Below, one piece after another: positions 25,842 to 35,800 of a stretch of 64,000 nt of DNA. The notes beneath the pieces were generated by a model. It was not told where the DNA came from. It worked only from the letters and a program-made list of their open reading frames with translations, and searched no databases. The stretch is from positions 3,687-67,686 of the forward strand of contig NZ_BAAAEP010000023.1 of assembly GCF_039523075.1 (NCBI RefSeq), written 5' to 3'. The position numbers were made by a program, and so were the translations under genes. This stretch comes from Caenispirillum bisanense (GTDB lineage Bacteria > Pseudomonadota > Alphaproteobacteria > Rhodospirillales > Rhodospirillaceae). Every line of letters begins with the position of its first letter. The first letter of the stretch is position 1.

Positions 25842-26635
25842 GCGCCAACCTCGCCGGCCCCCTCGACGTGCGCCGCCAGGGTCGGGTTCTGGTGCTGACG
25901 CTCGACGACCCGGCGACGCGCAACGCCCTGCACCCCTCCGTCTACATCGCCGGGCTCGCCGCCCTGCAGGACGCCGACGCCGACCCGGAGATGGGCGCGG
26001 TAGTGCTGACCGGCGCCGGCGGCACCTTCTGCTCGGGCGGCAACATCGCCCGTTTGCGCGCGCGGCGGGAGCAACCGCCGGCGGTGCAGCGGGAATCCAT
26101 CGAGCATCTGCACGCCTTCATCCGCGCCCTGCGGCGCTCTCCGCTGCCGGTGGTCGCGGCGGTGGAAGGATCGGCGGCCGGCGCCGGCTGGTCGCTGGTG
26201 CTGGCAGCGGATCTGGTGGTGGCGGCACGCGAGGCGCGGTTCTCCATGGCCTATGTGAAGGTGGGTCTGAACCCGGATGGCGGCGCCTCCGCCTTCCTCG
26301 CCCGTGCCCTGCCGCCGCCGTTGGCGGCCGAGATGCTGTTCGAGGGCGCTCCTGTGGCGGCGGAGCGGCTGCACGCCCTCGGCCTCGTCAACCGCCTGAC
26401 CGAGCCCGGCGGAGCGTACACCGACGCGTTGGCCTGGGCGGAGCGGCTGGCGGACGGACCGCGCGCCGCGCTCGGCCGGGCCAAGCGGCTGCTGGAAAGC
26501 GCCTTGCGCCACAACCTCGACACCCAGCTGGACCTGGAGGCGGAGCTGCTGACGGAGGCGGTCCACCACCCGGAGGCCGGCGAGGGCCTGACCGCCTTCC
26601 TGGAGAAGCGCCGGCCGCAGTGGCGTCCGCGGTAG
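25838..26635 (+). CDS. Enoyl-CoA hydratase/isomerase family protein (PaaG-like)
   Basis: Second crotonase-family enzyme of the cluster, 265 residues, ATGA overlap with the thioesterase gene. Oxyanion-hole segments CSGGNIARL and EGSAAGAGWSLVLAADL. The first catalytic Glu of true hydratases is replaced (GAGWSLVLA) and the second position is Asp in GLNPDGGASAFL, the pattern of PaaG/ECI-type isomerases rather than hydratases. It may isomerise a beta,gamma-unsaturated or ring-derived CoA ester before beta-oxidation. Confidence 0.88.
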   Translation: MSANLAGPLDVRRQGRVLVLTLDDPATRNALHPSVYIAGLAALQDADADPEMGAVVLTGAGGTFCSGGNIARLRARREQPPAVQRESIEHLHAFIRALRRSPLPVVAAVEGSAAGAGWSLVLAADLVVAAREARFSMAYVKVGLNPDGGASAFLARALPPPLAAEMLFEGAPVAAERLHALGLVNRLTEPGGAYTDALAWAERLADGPRAALGRAKRLLESALRHNLDTQLDLEAELLTEAVHHPEAGEGLTAFLEKRRPQWRPR

Positions 26636-26645
26636 GGCGCCACGC

Positions 26646-27491
26646 CTAGCGGTAGCCACGCCGTTGAGCGTCCGCCTGCACGGCCCGCACCATGGCCACC
26701 AGCCGCGGGCCGATGTCGTCCCGCATGCGGGCCTCGCTGACCACGAACGCCGGGCCGCCGATGTTGAAGGCATGGACGGTCTGCCCGTCGGCGGAGACAA
26801 AGGCACAGCCGGCACCAACGATGTCGGGCATCCAGGTACCGACGCCGAGGCAGAAGCCGGTGTCGGCGATTTCCTTCTCCGCCTGCTGGATGTGGTCGCG
26901 CAGGGCCGGCCAGTCCTTCCCCTCGGCGGCGGCAAGAGCATCCAGGACATGACGGCGCTGCCCCTCCGGCGCGTGGGCCAGCCAGGCGCAGCCCATGGCG
27001 CTGCGCCCAATGGGCAGGCGGGTGCCGGTATCCATGTGAAGGATGACGTTCGACAGCGCCCGCTGCACCTCGACGCACACCATGCTCAGGCGGTCGCGGT
27101 CGCCGAGGCCGACGGTGCATCCGGTATCCTGGGCCAAATCCTGCATGTGCGGCCGGGCGATGTCGCGCACCACCATGCTGGCCATGTAGGCCTGGGTGAA
27201 GCCGAGGACGGCCGACCCAAGCCGGTACTTCTCCAGCTTGGCGTCCCACCGCAGGTACCCCAGTTCGGTCAGGGTATAGGTGATGCGCGAGACCGTGGGC
27301 TTCGGCAGGCCCGTCCGGGCGGCAATATCCTGGTTGCCGAGCATCGGGTCGTCGGCATCGAAAGCCCGCAGCACATCCAGCCCACGCGCCAGGGCGGTGA
27401 TGAACTGGCGGTTCTTGCCGCCGTCCTCATCCCCGGGCTCGGCGCCATCCTCGGGGCTCACCCGAGTGCGCCAGGGTTTGCGCGTGCTCAT
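26646..27491 (-). CDS. IclR family transcriptional regulator (second paralogue)
   Basis: 281 residues from ATG 27491 behind GAGGGGGAT. Winged helix with LGNQDIAARTGLPKPTVSRITYTL, matching the first IclR gene (17963-18784) almost exactly through the recognition helix, while the effector domains differ more. Its gene ends 11 bases from the convergent second hydratase gene. A TTTCG/CGAAA palindrome lies 45 bases upstream. The pair of regulators with one operator suggests that two different effectors govern the same pathway. Confidence 0.93.
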   Translation of the reverse strand: MSTRKPWRTRVSPEDGAEPGDEDGGKNRQFITALARGLDVLRAFDADDPMLGNQDIAARTGLPKPTVSRITYTLTELGYLRWDAKLEKYRLGSAVLGFTQAYMASMVVRDIARPHMQDLAQDTGCTVGLGDRDRLSMVCVEVQRALSNVILHMDTGTRLPIGRSAMGCAWLAHAPEGQRRHVLDALAAAEGKDWPALRDHIQQAEKEIADTGFCLGVGTWMPDIVGAGCAFVSADGQTVHAFNIGGPAFVVSEARMRDDIGPRLVAMVRAVQADAQRRGYR

Positions 27492-27535
27492 GCCGATCCC
27501 CCTCGCCACTGCGTCTCCCCCTGTATAGCGGGCGA

Positions 27536-27550
27536 TTTCGCGATGCGAAA
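27536..27550. promoter_or_regulatory. IclR-type operator upstream of the second iclR gene
   Basis: TTTCG-CGATG-CGAAA, a perfect inverted pair with the same half-sites and 10-base spacing as the operators at 18902-18926 and 22553-22577. It probably mediates autoregulation or cross-regulation. Confidence 0.55.
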
Positions 27551-27978
27551 CTGGTTTAAGAGGGGACGACGCCCGCCGCACGATCGTACCAACTTGGCAC
27601 CACCGGCCCCGAGGCATGGGGAGCCGCCGCACCGCCCTCGACCGCTACGACGGCTCCGCCATCCTGAACCGCGTCACCACCCTGCCCCCGCCCGCCCCCT
27701 GATAGGCTGATCTCGGCGAGGGCAATTTCCGGCGCAATCCCAGCGAGCACCGCGCCGCACACGTCAACCCTAAACACAAAAGCCCCAGGGTCGCCTCGCC
27801 CGCGCCCCACCAACAGCTGTCGCCGCCCGCATCATTCCTCCGAATAATCCTCAGGCCAACCTCCCCTGCGCTTTAAGCATGAGGATCCGTCAGGAAAAGG
27901 ATGAAGGGATACTTCGTTTGTGTCATCTACTCCCACGAACTGTCCATCCGGATAGGTTCGAGGAAGGAACAAGGTCTG
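27551..27978. other. Non-coding stretch before the chemoreceptor gene
   Basis: About 430 bases between the second iclR operator and the chemoreceptor start. I see no convincing gene, repeat or RNA. The last 100 bases are less GC-rich and probably hold the chemoreceptor promoter, but I found no good sigma70 or sigma28 match. Confidence 0.5.
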
Positions 27979-30090
27979 ATGCTCCGCATGCTGTCGATCG
28001 CAACGAAACTTCCTGCGCTTATTATTGGCACTGCTGCGATTGCTGTCGGGGCCACGACATGGATCTCCTACGACCGGGCTTCCGATGCCCTGCAGGAGGC
28101 GGCCCAGAACAAGTTGACCGCCGTGCGCGACGCCCGACTGGCCACGATCTCCCAGTACTTCGAGGCGATCCGCCAGGACCTCACGGTGACGGCCGCCAGC
28201 CCGGTCGTCGTCGCGGCGCTGGAGGAGTTCACCACCGCTTACGCCAGCCTGCCCGCGCCGGAGGCGGCGCTGCAGGCGGCGTATGTCCGCAAGGAAGCCG
28301 CGGCGGCCGGGCTCGGCGACTACGCGACGGTTCACGAGCGGCGCCACCCCTGGTTCAAGATCCTGCAGGAAGAAAGCGGCTACTATGACGTCTTCCTGCT
28401 GGATGCCGAAGGGCGGGTCGTCTACACGGTCTTCAAGGAAGCGGACCTCGGCACCGATCTGGTGCGCGGCCAGTTCTCCAACAGCGGCCTTGCCGAAGCC
28501 TTCCGCCGCGTGCGGAACGGCAGCGGCACCGGGCACGCCTTTGTCGATTTCGCGCCCTATGCACCCTCCAACGGAGCGCCGGCCGGGTTCCTGGCGGCAC
28601 CGGTGCATGACGAACGTGGCCGCCTGCTCGGCAGCCTTGCCATCCAGATGCCGATCGACCGCATTGACGCCGTCATGCAGGAGGCGAGCGGCCTCGGACG
28701 CACCGGGGAGACTTACCTCATCGGCCCCGACCGCCTGATGCGGTCGAACTCGCGGCTGGCGACCGAGCCCACCCTGCTGACGACCAAGGTCGACAGCCAC
28801 GCCGCCACCAGTGCCCTCGCCGGCCGCACCGGCGTTGAGGAACTGCGCGATTATCGAGGGGAGATGGTGGTCTCTGCCTATGCGCCGTTCACCTTCCAGG
28901 GCGTCACCTATGGCCTGATGGCCGAATCCGACAGTGCGGAGGTGTTTGCACCGGTCGCACGCCTGCGCACGGTCCTGCTTTCGACCGGCGCCGTTGTCCT
29001 GGTCCTCATCGCGGCCGTCGGCTTCGCCTTCTCGCGCAGCATCACCAAGCCGCTGTCGCGCATGACCAGCGCCATGAACCGGCTGTCCCAGGGCGACCTG
29101 AGCGTGGAGATCCCTGATCGCGACCGGCGGGACGAGATCGGCGCCATGGCGGGGGCTATGGGCATCTTTTCCGAAAACGCCCGTCGCGTTGAAGAAATGA
29201 AGAAGGAACAGGTGGCGGCCGAGGAGCGCGCTGCCGCCGAACGCCGCCGCAGCATGCTCGACCTGGCGGATCGCTTTGAACGAAGCGTCGGCGCCGTTGT
29301 CACCGACGTGTCGAACGCCGCCGACAGCATGCAGCAGGCCAGCCAGTCGGTATCGGCGGCCGCCGAGCAGACCAGCCGCCAGGCGAGCGCGGTGGCCGCT
29401 GCGGCGGAGGAAACCTCGGCCAATGTCCAGACGGTGGCCAGCGCCACCGAGGAGCTTACCGCCTCCACCGCCGAGATCGCCCGTCAGGTGGAACAGGCCA
29501 AGACCGTGGCGCAATCGGCCGTCAAGGAGGCCGCCGCGACCACCGCCATCGTCCGCGGCCTGGCCGGCGCCGTCGACAGCATCGGCACCGTGGTTACCCT
29601 GATCGGCGACATCGCCGATCAGACCAACCTGCTGGCGCTGAATGCCACCATCGAGGCGGCCCGTGCGGGCGATGCCGGCAAGGGTTTCGCCGTCGTCGCG
29701 AACGAGGTGAAGAGCCTCGCCAGCCAGACCAGCCGGGCGACCGAAGACATCACGCGGCAGATCGCCGAAGTGCAGCAGGCGACACTCCGGTCCGTCTCCG
29801 CCATCGAGAACTTCGCCGAGACCATCCGCAGCATCGAGGACATCTCTACCGCCATCGCCGCCGCCACCGAGGAACAGGACGCGGCCATGCAGGAAATCGC
29901 CCGCAACATCGCCCAGGCGGCCGGCGGCACCCAGGAAGTCACCAACAACATCGAGGGCGTATCGGCAGCCGCCCGGGAAAGCGGCGCTGCCGCCGGCACG
30001 GTGCTGCACAGTTCCGAAGCCCTCGGCCGGGAGGCGGCGCAGTTGCGCCATCAGGTGGAGGAGTTCCTGACGCAGATCCGCGCCGCCTGA
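27979..30090 (+). CDS. Methyl-accepting chemotaxis protein
   Basis: Transmembrane chemoreceptor, 703 residues from ATG 27979. A first membrane helix (LPALIIGTAAIAVGATTW) precedes a periplasmic sensor of about 290 residues with a two-module Cache-like character (YYDVFLLDAEGRVVYTVF and TGETYLIGPDRLMRS). A second membrane helix (STGAVVLVLIAAVGFAF) follows near residue 345, then a HAMP domain (RSITKPLSRMTSAMNRL) and the signalling rod. The kinase-contact hairpin is IADQTNLLALNATIEAARAG. No CheB/CheR tethering pentapeptide ends the protein. The ligand is unknown; the position beside two importers makes an acid or peptide plausible. Confidence 0.94.
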   Translation: MLRMLSIATKLPALIIGTAAIAVGATTWISYDRASDALQEAAQNKLTAVRDARLATISQYFEAIRQDLTVTAASPVVVAALEEFTTAYASLPAPEAALQAAYVRKEAAAAGLGDYATVHERRHPWFKILQEESGYYDVFLLDAEGRVVYTVFKEADLGTDLVRGQFSNSGLAEAFRRVRNGSGTGHAFVDFAPYAPSNGAPAGFLAAPVHDERGRLLGSLAIQMPIDRIDAVMQEASGLGRTGETYLIGPDRLMRSNSRLATEPTLLTTKVDSHAATSALAGRTGVEELRDYRGEMVVSAYAPFTFQGVTYGLMAESDSAEVFAPVARLRTVLLSTGAVVLVLIAAVGFAFSRSITKPLSRMTSAMNRLSQGDLSVEIPDRDRRDEIGAMAGAMGIFSENARRVEEMKKEQVAAEERAAAERRRSMLDLADRFERSVGAVVTDVSNAADSMQQASQSVSAAAEQTSRQASAVAAAAEETSANVQTVASATEELTASTAEIARQVEQAKTVAQSAVKEAAATTAIVRGLAGAVDSIGTVVTLIGDIADQTNLLALNATIEAARAGDAGKGFAVVANEVKSLASQTSRATEDITRQIAEVQQATLRSVSAIENFAETIRSIEDISTAIAAATEEQDAAMQEIARNIAQAAGGTQEVTNNIEGVSAAARESGAAAGTVLHSSEALGREAAQLRHQVEEFLTQIRAA

Positions 30091-30124
30091 TCGACTCCCG
30101 CGCCGCGCCGCGCCCCCCGTCACC

Positions 30125-31092
<968 letters not shown>

Positions 31093-31096
<4 letters not shown>

Positions 31097-32115
31097 GGCG
31101 CCGAAACCTCCAGCTGGGGAGCCGTCGCGGTGGCGGAGGCGGCCGCCACCGCCACGCAGCGGGCGCGGTGGCCGTCGCCGACGACGGCGGTGGGAATGGC
31201 CTCCAGGCAGGCATCGCGGGCGAGTGCGCAGCGCGGCCGGAACATGCACCCCGACACCTGCCCGATCAGCGACGGCACCACGCCGGGAATGGAGCCGAGC
31301 GGCGCCCCGCGCGCCACCAGCCCGCTGTTGGGCAGGCAGCGGAACAGGCCCTGGGTGTAGGGGTGGGCGGGCGCACCGAACACCTGCGCCGTGCTGCCGC
31401 CTTCCACCTCGCTGCCGGCGTACATGACGCTCACCTTGTCGGCGACGCGGGAGATGACGCCGAGATCGTGGCTGACGAAGATCATCGCCGCCCCGCTCTC
31501 GCGCTGAAGTTCCGCCAGCAGGGCGAGGATCTGCGCCTGGATGGTGACGTCGAGCGCCGTCGTCGGCTCGTCGGCGATGATGAGGTCGGGGTCGCACATC
31601 AGCGCCATGGCGATCATCACCCGCTGGCGCAGGCCGCCCGACAGCTGGTGCGGATACTGGCCGAGGCGCCGCTCCGGCGAGGCGATGCCGACGCGGTCGA
31701 GCAGATGCAGCGCCTTCTCCCGCGCCTCGCGCCGGCCGGCGGTGCGGTGGCGGCGGTAGGTTTCGGTCAGCTGCTCGCCGATGGTCAGCAGCGGGTTGAG
31801 CGCCGTCATGGGCTCCTGGAAGATCATCGCCATGCGGTCGCCGCGCAGGTCGGCCATGCGCCGCTCCGGCAGGCCGAGCAGGTCCATGCCCTCGAACCGC
31901 AGGGTTTCCGCCCGCACCGCCACATGGGGCGGCAGCAGGCCCATGATCGCCATGGACATCATGGACTTGCCGCAGCCGGACTCCCCGACAATGCCGAGCG
32001 TCTCACCGCGGTCGAGGGTGAAGCTCACCGACCGCACGGCGGCCAGGATGCCGGCCGGCACGGTGATGGAGACCGACAGGTCCCTCACCGTCAGAAGAGG
32101 TTCGGTCGAGCCCAT
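31093..32115 (-). CDS. Dipeptide/oligopeptide ABC transporter ATPase (DppD type)
   Basis: First ATPase, 340 residues, starting at ATG 32115 that shares one base with the preceding stop (TGATG). Walker A VGESGCGKSM, with Met where Ser/Thr usually follows the invariant Lys-Ser; signature LSGGLRQRVMIAMALM; Walker B LIIADEPTTALDVTIQAQ; and the C-terminal cysteine region SGCMFRPRCALARDAC. Confidence 0.93.
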
Positions 32116-33008
32116 CACGATCCTCCCTGCGGGGCGACCACGTCCTGGAAGCCGTCGCCGATCAGGTTGATGCACAGCACCAGCAGGGCGATGGCGGCGC
32201 CGGGGATGGCGACCAGACGGGCGTCGAAGAAGATCATGCCCTTGCCTTCCGCCACCATCAGCCCCCAAGACGGGGTCGGCGGCTGCACGCCGAGGCCGAG
32301 GAAGGACAGCGCCGATTCCAGCAGGATGGCATGCGCCACCTCCAGGCTGCCGACCACCGCCAGGGTGCTGACCAGGTTGGGCAGCACCTCGCGCAGCAGG
32401 ATGCGGCTGGTGCTGCAGCCGACGGCGCGGGCCGCCTTGATGTAGTCGTTGGCGCGCACCTGCTTCGTGGCGGACCGCACCACGACGGCGAAGCGGTCCC
32501 ACAGCAGCAGGCTCAGCACCACGATCACCACCGTCAGCGAACCGCCGAACAGCGACACCACCGCCAGCGCCACCAGCACCACCGGCAAGGCGAGGCGGGC
32601 GGAGACCAGGAAGGTCACCACGCTGTCCACCCGACCACCGAAATAGCCGGCCAGAAGGCCAAGCGTGGTGCCGATGAGGCCGGAGCCGAGGGCGGCGAAG
32701 AACCCGATCAGCAGCGACACCCGCGCCCCGTACAGCAGGCGCGACAGATAGTCGCGGCCGAGGGCGTCGGTGCCGAGGATGTTCTGCCAGCTGCCCGCCT
32801 CCGCCCACACCGGCGGCACCAGACGGCGCGACAGGTCCTGCGTGTAGGGATCGTGCGGCGCCAGCCACGGCGCCAGCAGCGCCACCGCCACCACCACCGC
32901 CAGACCGGCGAGGCCGATCATCAGGCCGACGTGGCCGGTGATGCGCCGCCACATCAGGGTGCGCGGCGACGGGCCGGCGACGTCTTGAATCGTATAGGCT
33001 GTCGTCAT
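32115..33008 (-). CDS. Peptide ABC transporter permease (DppC type)
   Basis: 297-residue permease with about six hydrophobic helices. N-terminal OppC-type segment APHDPYTQDLSRRL and ILGTDALGRDYLSRLLYGARVSL are typical, and the ATPase-coupling loop is KAARAVGCSTSRILLREVLPN. One base separates its ATG from the DppB-type stop codon. Confidence 0.93.
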   Translation of the reverse strand: MTTAYTIQDVAGPSPRTLMWRRITGHVGLMIGLAGLAVVVAVALLAPWLAPHDPYTQDLSRRLVPPVWAEAGSWQNILGTDALGRDYLSRLLYGARVSLLIGFFAALGSGLIGTTLGLLAGYFGGRVDSVVTFLVSARLALPVVLVALAVVSLFGGSLTVVIVVLSLLLWDRFAVVVRSATKQVRANDYIKAARAVGCSTSRILLREVLPNLVSTLAVVGSLEVAHAILLESALSFLGLGVQPPTPSWGLMVAEGKGMIFFDARLVAIPGAAIALLVLCINLIGDGFQDVVAPQGGS

Positions 33009-33009
33009 G

Positions 33010-33927
33010 TCAGGCCACCCTTATGCGCGGGTCGATCCAGGCGTTGAGGACATCGGCCAGGAAGGTCAGGCAGACGTAGATCATGGCGTAGACCAGGATG
33101 ATGGCCTGGATGGTGGGGAAGTCGTTGCGGCCGATGCTCTCCCACGCCAGGTAGCCGATGCCGCGCAGGGAGAACACGCTCTCCACCACCACCGATCCGC
33201 CGAGGATGAATCCGAACTCCACCGCCGCCACGCTGACCACCGGCAGGATGGCGTTGCGCAGGGCGTGCTTCAGGATGATGGTGCGCGGCAGCATGCCCTT
33301 GGCGCGGGCGGTGCGGATGTAGTCGGACCGCAGCGCCTCGATCATGCCGCCACGGGTCAGCCGCATCATCGACGGCGAGGCGTAGTAGCCGAGCACGATG
33401 GACGGCAGGATGAAATGCGCCAGGGTGCTGGAGCCGGACACCGGCAGCCACCGCAGGGTGACCGCAAACAGCACGATCAGCATCAGCGCCAGCCAGAAGC
33501 TGGGCGTCGCCTGCCCCACCGTCGCCAGCGCCAGCGATAGGCGGTCGGCCAGGGAATTGCGCTTCACCGCCGCCAGGATGCCGAGCGGAATGGCCAGCAG
33601 CAGGGCGAAGGCGATGCTGAAGGCGGCCAGCGTCGCCGTCACCGGCATGCGCTCCGCCAGCAGGTCCACCACCGGCTGGTTGAAGTAATAGCTCTGCCCG
33701 AAGTTGCCCATGGCCGCCCCGGAGATCCAGTCCCAGTACTGGACGATGAAGGGCCGGTCGAAGCCGAAGGTCCGGCGGATCACCTGGATGTCGGCCTCGG
33801 TCGCCCCTTCGCCGGCAATGGCGATGGCGGGATCGCCGGTCAGGAACATCAGGCTGAAGCTGATCGACGACACGAAGATCGCCACCAGCAGAGCAAGCGC
33901 CAGGCGCTTGGTCACGAAGGCTGCCAC
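33010..33927 (-). CDS. Peptide ABC transporter permease (DppB type)
   Basis: 305-residue permease starting at GTG 33927. Opens FVTKRLALALLVAIFVSSISF, then FGFDRPFIVQYWDWI and the coupling loop RTARAKGMLPRTIILKHALRN. The family-typical periplasmic loop and about six helices are present. It is separated from the binding-protein gene by 111 bases containing a hairpin. Confidence 0.93.
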   Translation of the reverse strand: MAAFVTKRLALALLVAIFVSSISFSLMFLTGDPAIAIAGEGATEADIQVIRRTFGFDRPFIVQYWDWISGAAMGNFGQSYYFNQPVVDLLAERMPVTATLAAFSIAFALLLAIPLGILAAVKRNSLADRLSLALATVGQATPSFWLALMLIVLFAVTLRWLPVSGSSTLAHFILPSIVLGYYASPSMMRLTRGGMIEALRSDYIRTARAKGMLPRTIILKHALRNAILPVVSVAAVEFGFILGGSVVVESVFSLRGIGYLAWESIGRNDFPTIQAIILVYAMIYVCLTFLADVLNAWIDPRIRVA

Positions 33928-33976
33928 GGCATCACCCTTTGTCTCGCGCTAACCTGCATGGAGCCGGAAGGGGGAA

Positions 33977-33993
33977 GGCTCCCGCAGGGAGCC
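33977..33993 (-). terminator. Hairpin between peptide-binding-protein and permease genes
   Basis: GGCTCCC-GCA-GGGAGCC, a perfect 7-base stem within the 111-base gap, with no T-run. Placed where a partial terminator or 3'-end protector would raise the amount of binding-protein mRNA relative to permease mRNA. Confidence 0.5.
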
Positions 33994-34038
33994 GGAAAGG
34001 GGGAAGGCGGTCCGGCACGGTCGCCCTCCCCCGCCGGA

Positions 34039-35586
34039 TTACTTCCAGCTGGCCCGGAAGAACCGGGGCAGTTCGTCCGGCGTCGGCGCGAACTGCAGGT
34101 CGGCCGAGAAGGCGTAGTTCTTGGTGTAGGTGAACAGCGGCACCCAGTAGGCGGCCTCGGCGATCTTCGCCAGCGCCTCGGCATAGGCCTCGCGCCGCTC
34201 CGCCGGGTCGGTGGCGCTGTCGCCGCGGGCGATGATGGCCATGACCTCGGGGTCCTTGGCCGGATCGTCCGGGCCGCCGCCGAAGAAGTAGCTGGTGATG
34301 GCCGAGACGTCGGGAATGGAGCTGGAGCCCCAGCTCATGTTGGCGACGCCCACCTTGCCCTCGCGGATGAGGTCGCGCAGGGCGGCGTACTTCAGCCACC
34401 GCAGGTCGGACTTGAGGCCCACCTGGGCGAGATCGTTGGTGATCGCCTCCGCCACCTGGCGGTCGCGGTAGCCGTAGAACTCGAAGCTCAGGCCGTCGGG
34501 ATAGCCGGCCTCGGCCAGCAGGGCGCGGGCCTTGGCGGGATCGTAGTCGTAGGCGGCGGCAGTGGTGGCGCAGCCGAACTGGATCGGGTGACAGGCGACC
34601 GAAATCACCTGGCTGGTCTCGCCCATCAGGTTCCTGGCGATGTTCTCGCGGTTCACCGCATGGGCGAAGGCGCGGCGCACCTCCGGCTTGGTGAAGGCGT
34701 CCGACCCGGCGCTGCCGTGGATGTCGAAGGTCAGGTAGGCGATGCGCATGGTGGGCGCGTTCAGCACCGTCAGGTTGGGCGCCTGCTTGAGCATCTGCGC
34801 CTGATCGGTGGACATGCCCCAGATCCAGTCGACGCCGCCGGTCATCAGCTCCGCCACCTGGGTGGTGTCGTCGGTGATGGTGCGGAAGGTGAGGCGTTCG
34901 ATGGCGGGCGTGCCCTTGGGGCCGCCGGCGAAGTAGTCGGGGTTGGCCACCATCTCCACATGGTCGCCGGCCTTGAACGACGTCACCTTGTAAGGCCCGG
35001 TGCCGACCGGCGGCACCGCCTGATGGCGCTTCTTGCCATCGGCGCCGGCCGGGGCGGCGTCATAGTGGCCTTCCGGCAGGATCGGCAGCGTCAGCGCCAG
35101 ATAGGCGAGCGCCGAGGGAAACGGCTCGTCCAGCAGGATGCGGACGGTGTCCTCGTCCACCACCTCGGCCCGGTTCAGCCACTTGATGTCGCCGTAGTTG
35201 AGGACGCCGTTGGCTTCATCGGCGCCGAAGTTGATGGTGTAGACCACATCCTCCGGCCCGAAGGTGGAGCCGTCGTGGAAGGTCACGCCCTGGCGCAGGT
35301 CGAATTCCAGGGTGCGGCTGTCCACCCAGCGGTAGGCGGTCGCCAGCAGCGGCTGATAGTCGCCGGTCGCCGGATCCCAGTAGACCAGCCCGTCGTGAAC
35401 GTGCTGCGACAGCACGATGACTTCGCGCGAGGTGTCGAAGAACGGGTCGACGGCGGTGACTTCGGCACCGGCCGCCCACACCAGCGAATTGTCGGCCTTG
35501 CCCGCCTGGGCGGCGGGAACGGCAAGAACGGCGGTGGCGGCGACGGCAAGCGCCGCGACGGCCGGGGTACGGGTGGGAAATTTCAT
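34039..35586 (-). CDS. Peptide ABC transporter periplasmic substrate-binding protein
   Basis: SBP family 5 receptor (DppA/OppA type), 515 residues from the ATG at 35586 behind AGGGAG; an upstream in-frame ATG would place 19 residues before the signal peptide. Signal peptide ends PAAQAGKA. Family features include LEFDLRQGVTFHDGSTFGPEDVVYT, VPPVGTGPYKV and the C-terminal YWVPLFTYTKN. First gene of the importer operon and divergent from an IclR gene. Its neighbours, a metallopeptidase and a D-amino-acid-oxidase-like enzyme, argue for peptide rather than nickel or sugar transport. Confidence 0.93.
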   Translation of the reverse strand: MKFPTRTPAVAALAVAATAVLAVPAAQAGKADNSLVWAAGAEVTAVDPFFDTSREVIVLSQHVHDGLVYWDPATGDYQPLLATAYRWVDSRTLEFDLRQGVTFHDGSTFGPEDVVYTINFGADEANGVLNYGDIKWLNRAEVVDEDTVRILLDEPFPSALAYLALTLPILPEGHYDAAPAGADGKKRHQAVPPVGTGPYKVTSFKAGDHVEMVANPDYFAGGPKGTPAIERLTFRTITDDTTQVAELMTGGVDWIWGMSTDQAQMLKQAPNLTVLNAPTMRIAYLTFDIHGSAGSDAFTKPEVRRAFAHAVNRENIARNLMGETSQVISVACHPIQFGCATTAAAYDYDPAKARALLAEAGYPDGLSFEFYGYRDRQVAEAITNDLAQVGLKSDLRWLKYAALRDLIREGKVGVANMSWGSSSIPDVSAITSYFFGGGPDDPAKDPEVMAIIARGDSATDPAERREAYAEALAKIAEAAYWVPLFTYTKNYAFSADLQFAPTPDELPRFFRASWK

Positions 35587-35800
35587 TGGGTGTCTCCCTG
35601 TGACGATCGGGAAAAGCCTCCGGGGTACCGCACGCTTGTTCATTGTCAGGCGTGTCTTTTGTATTGAATAATGATACCTTGAATTAAACTATGATGGATG
35701 GCATACAGAACCCTGTCAAGCCGGTTGGGCGGCGTGGCACGCCCGCCGACCGGCACGGCCGTTTCCGGCCTGGCGTTTCTCTGGATCGGAAGTCCCGCCC
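35587..35800. promoter_or_regulatory. AT-rich divergent promoter region of the peptide cluster
   Basis: The stretch 35655-35700 is much more AT-rich than its surroundings and lies between the importer operon and the IclR-peptidase-oxidase operon. It very likely contains both promoters and the IclR operator. Several weak -35/-10 combinations are possible and I cannot choose one. The TTTCG/CGAAA motif of the other IclR regulators is absent, which suggests a separate specificity. Confidence 0.5.

Noticed and set aside
27616..27702. A 28-codon open frame before the chemoreceptor
   Set aside because: No ribosome-binding site and no recognisable sequence.
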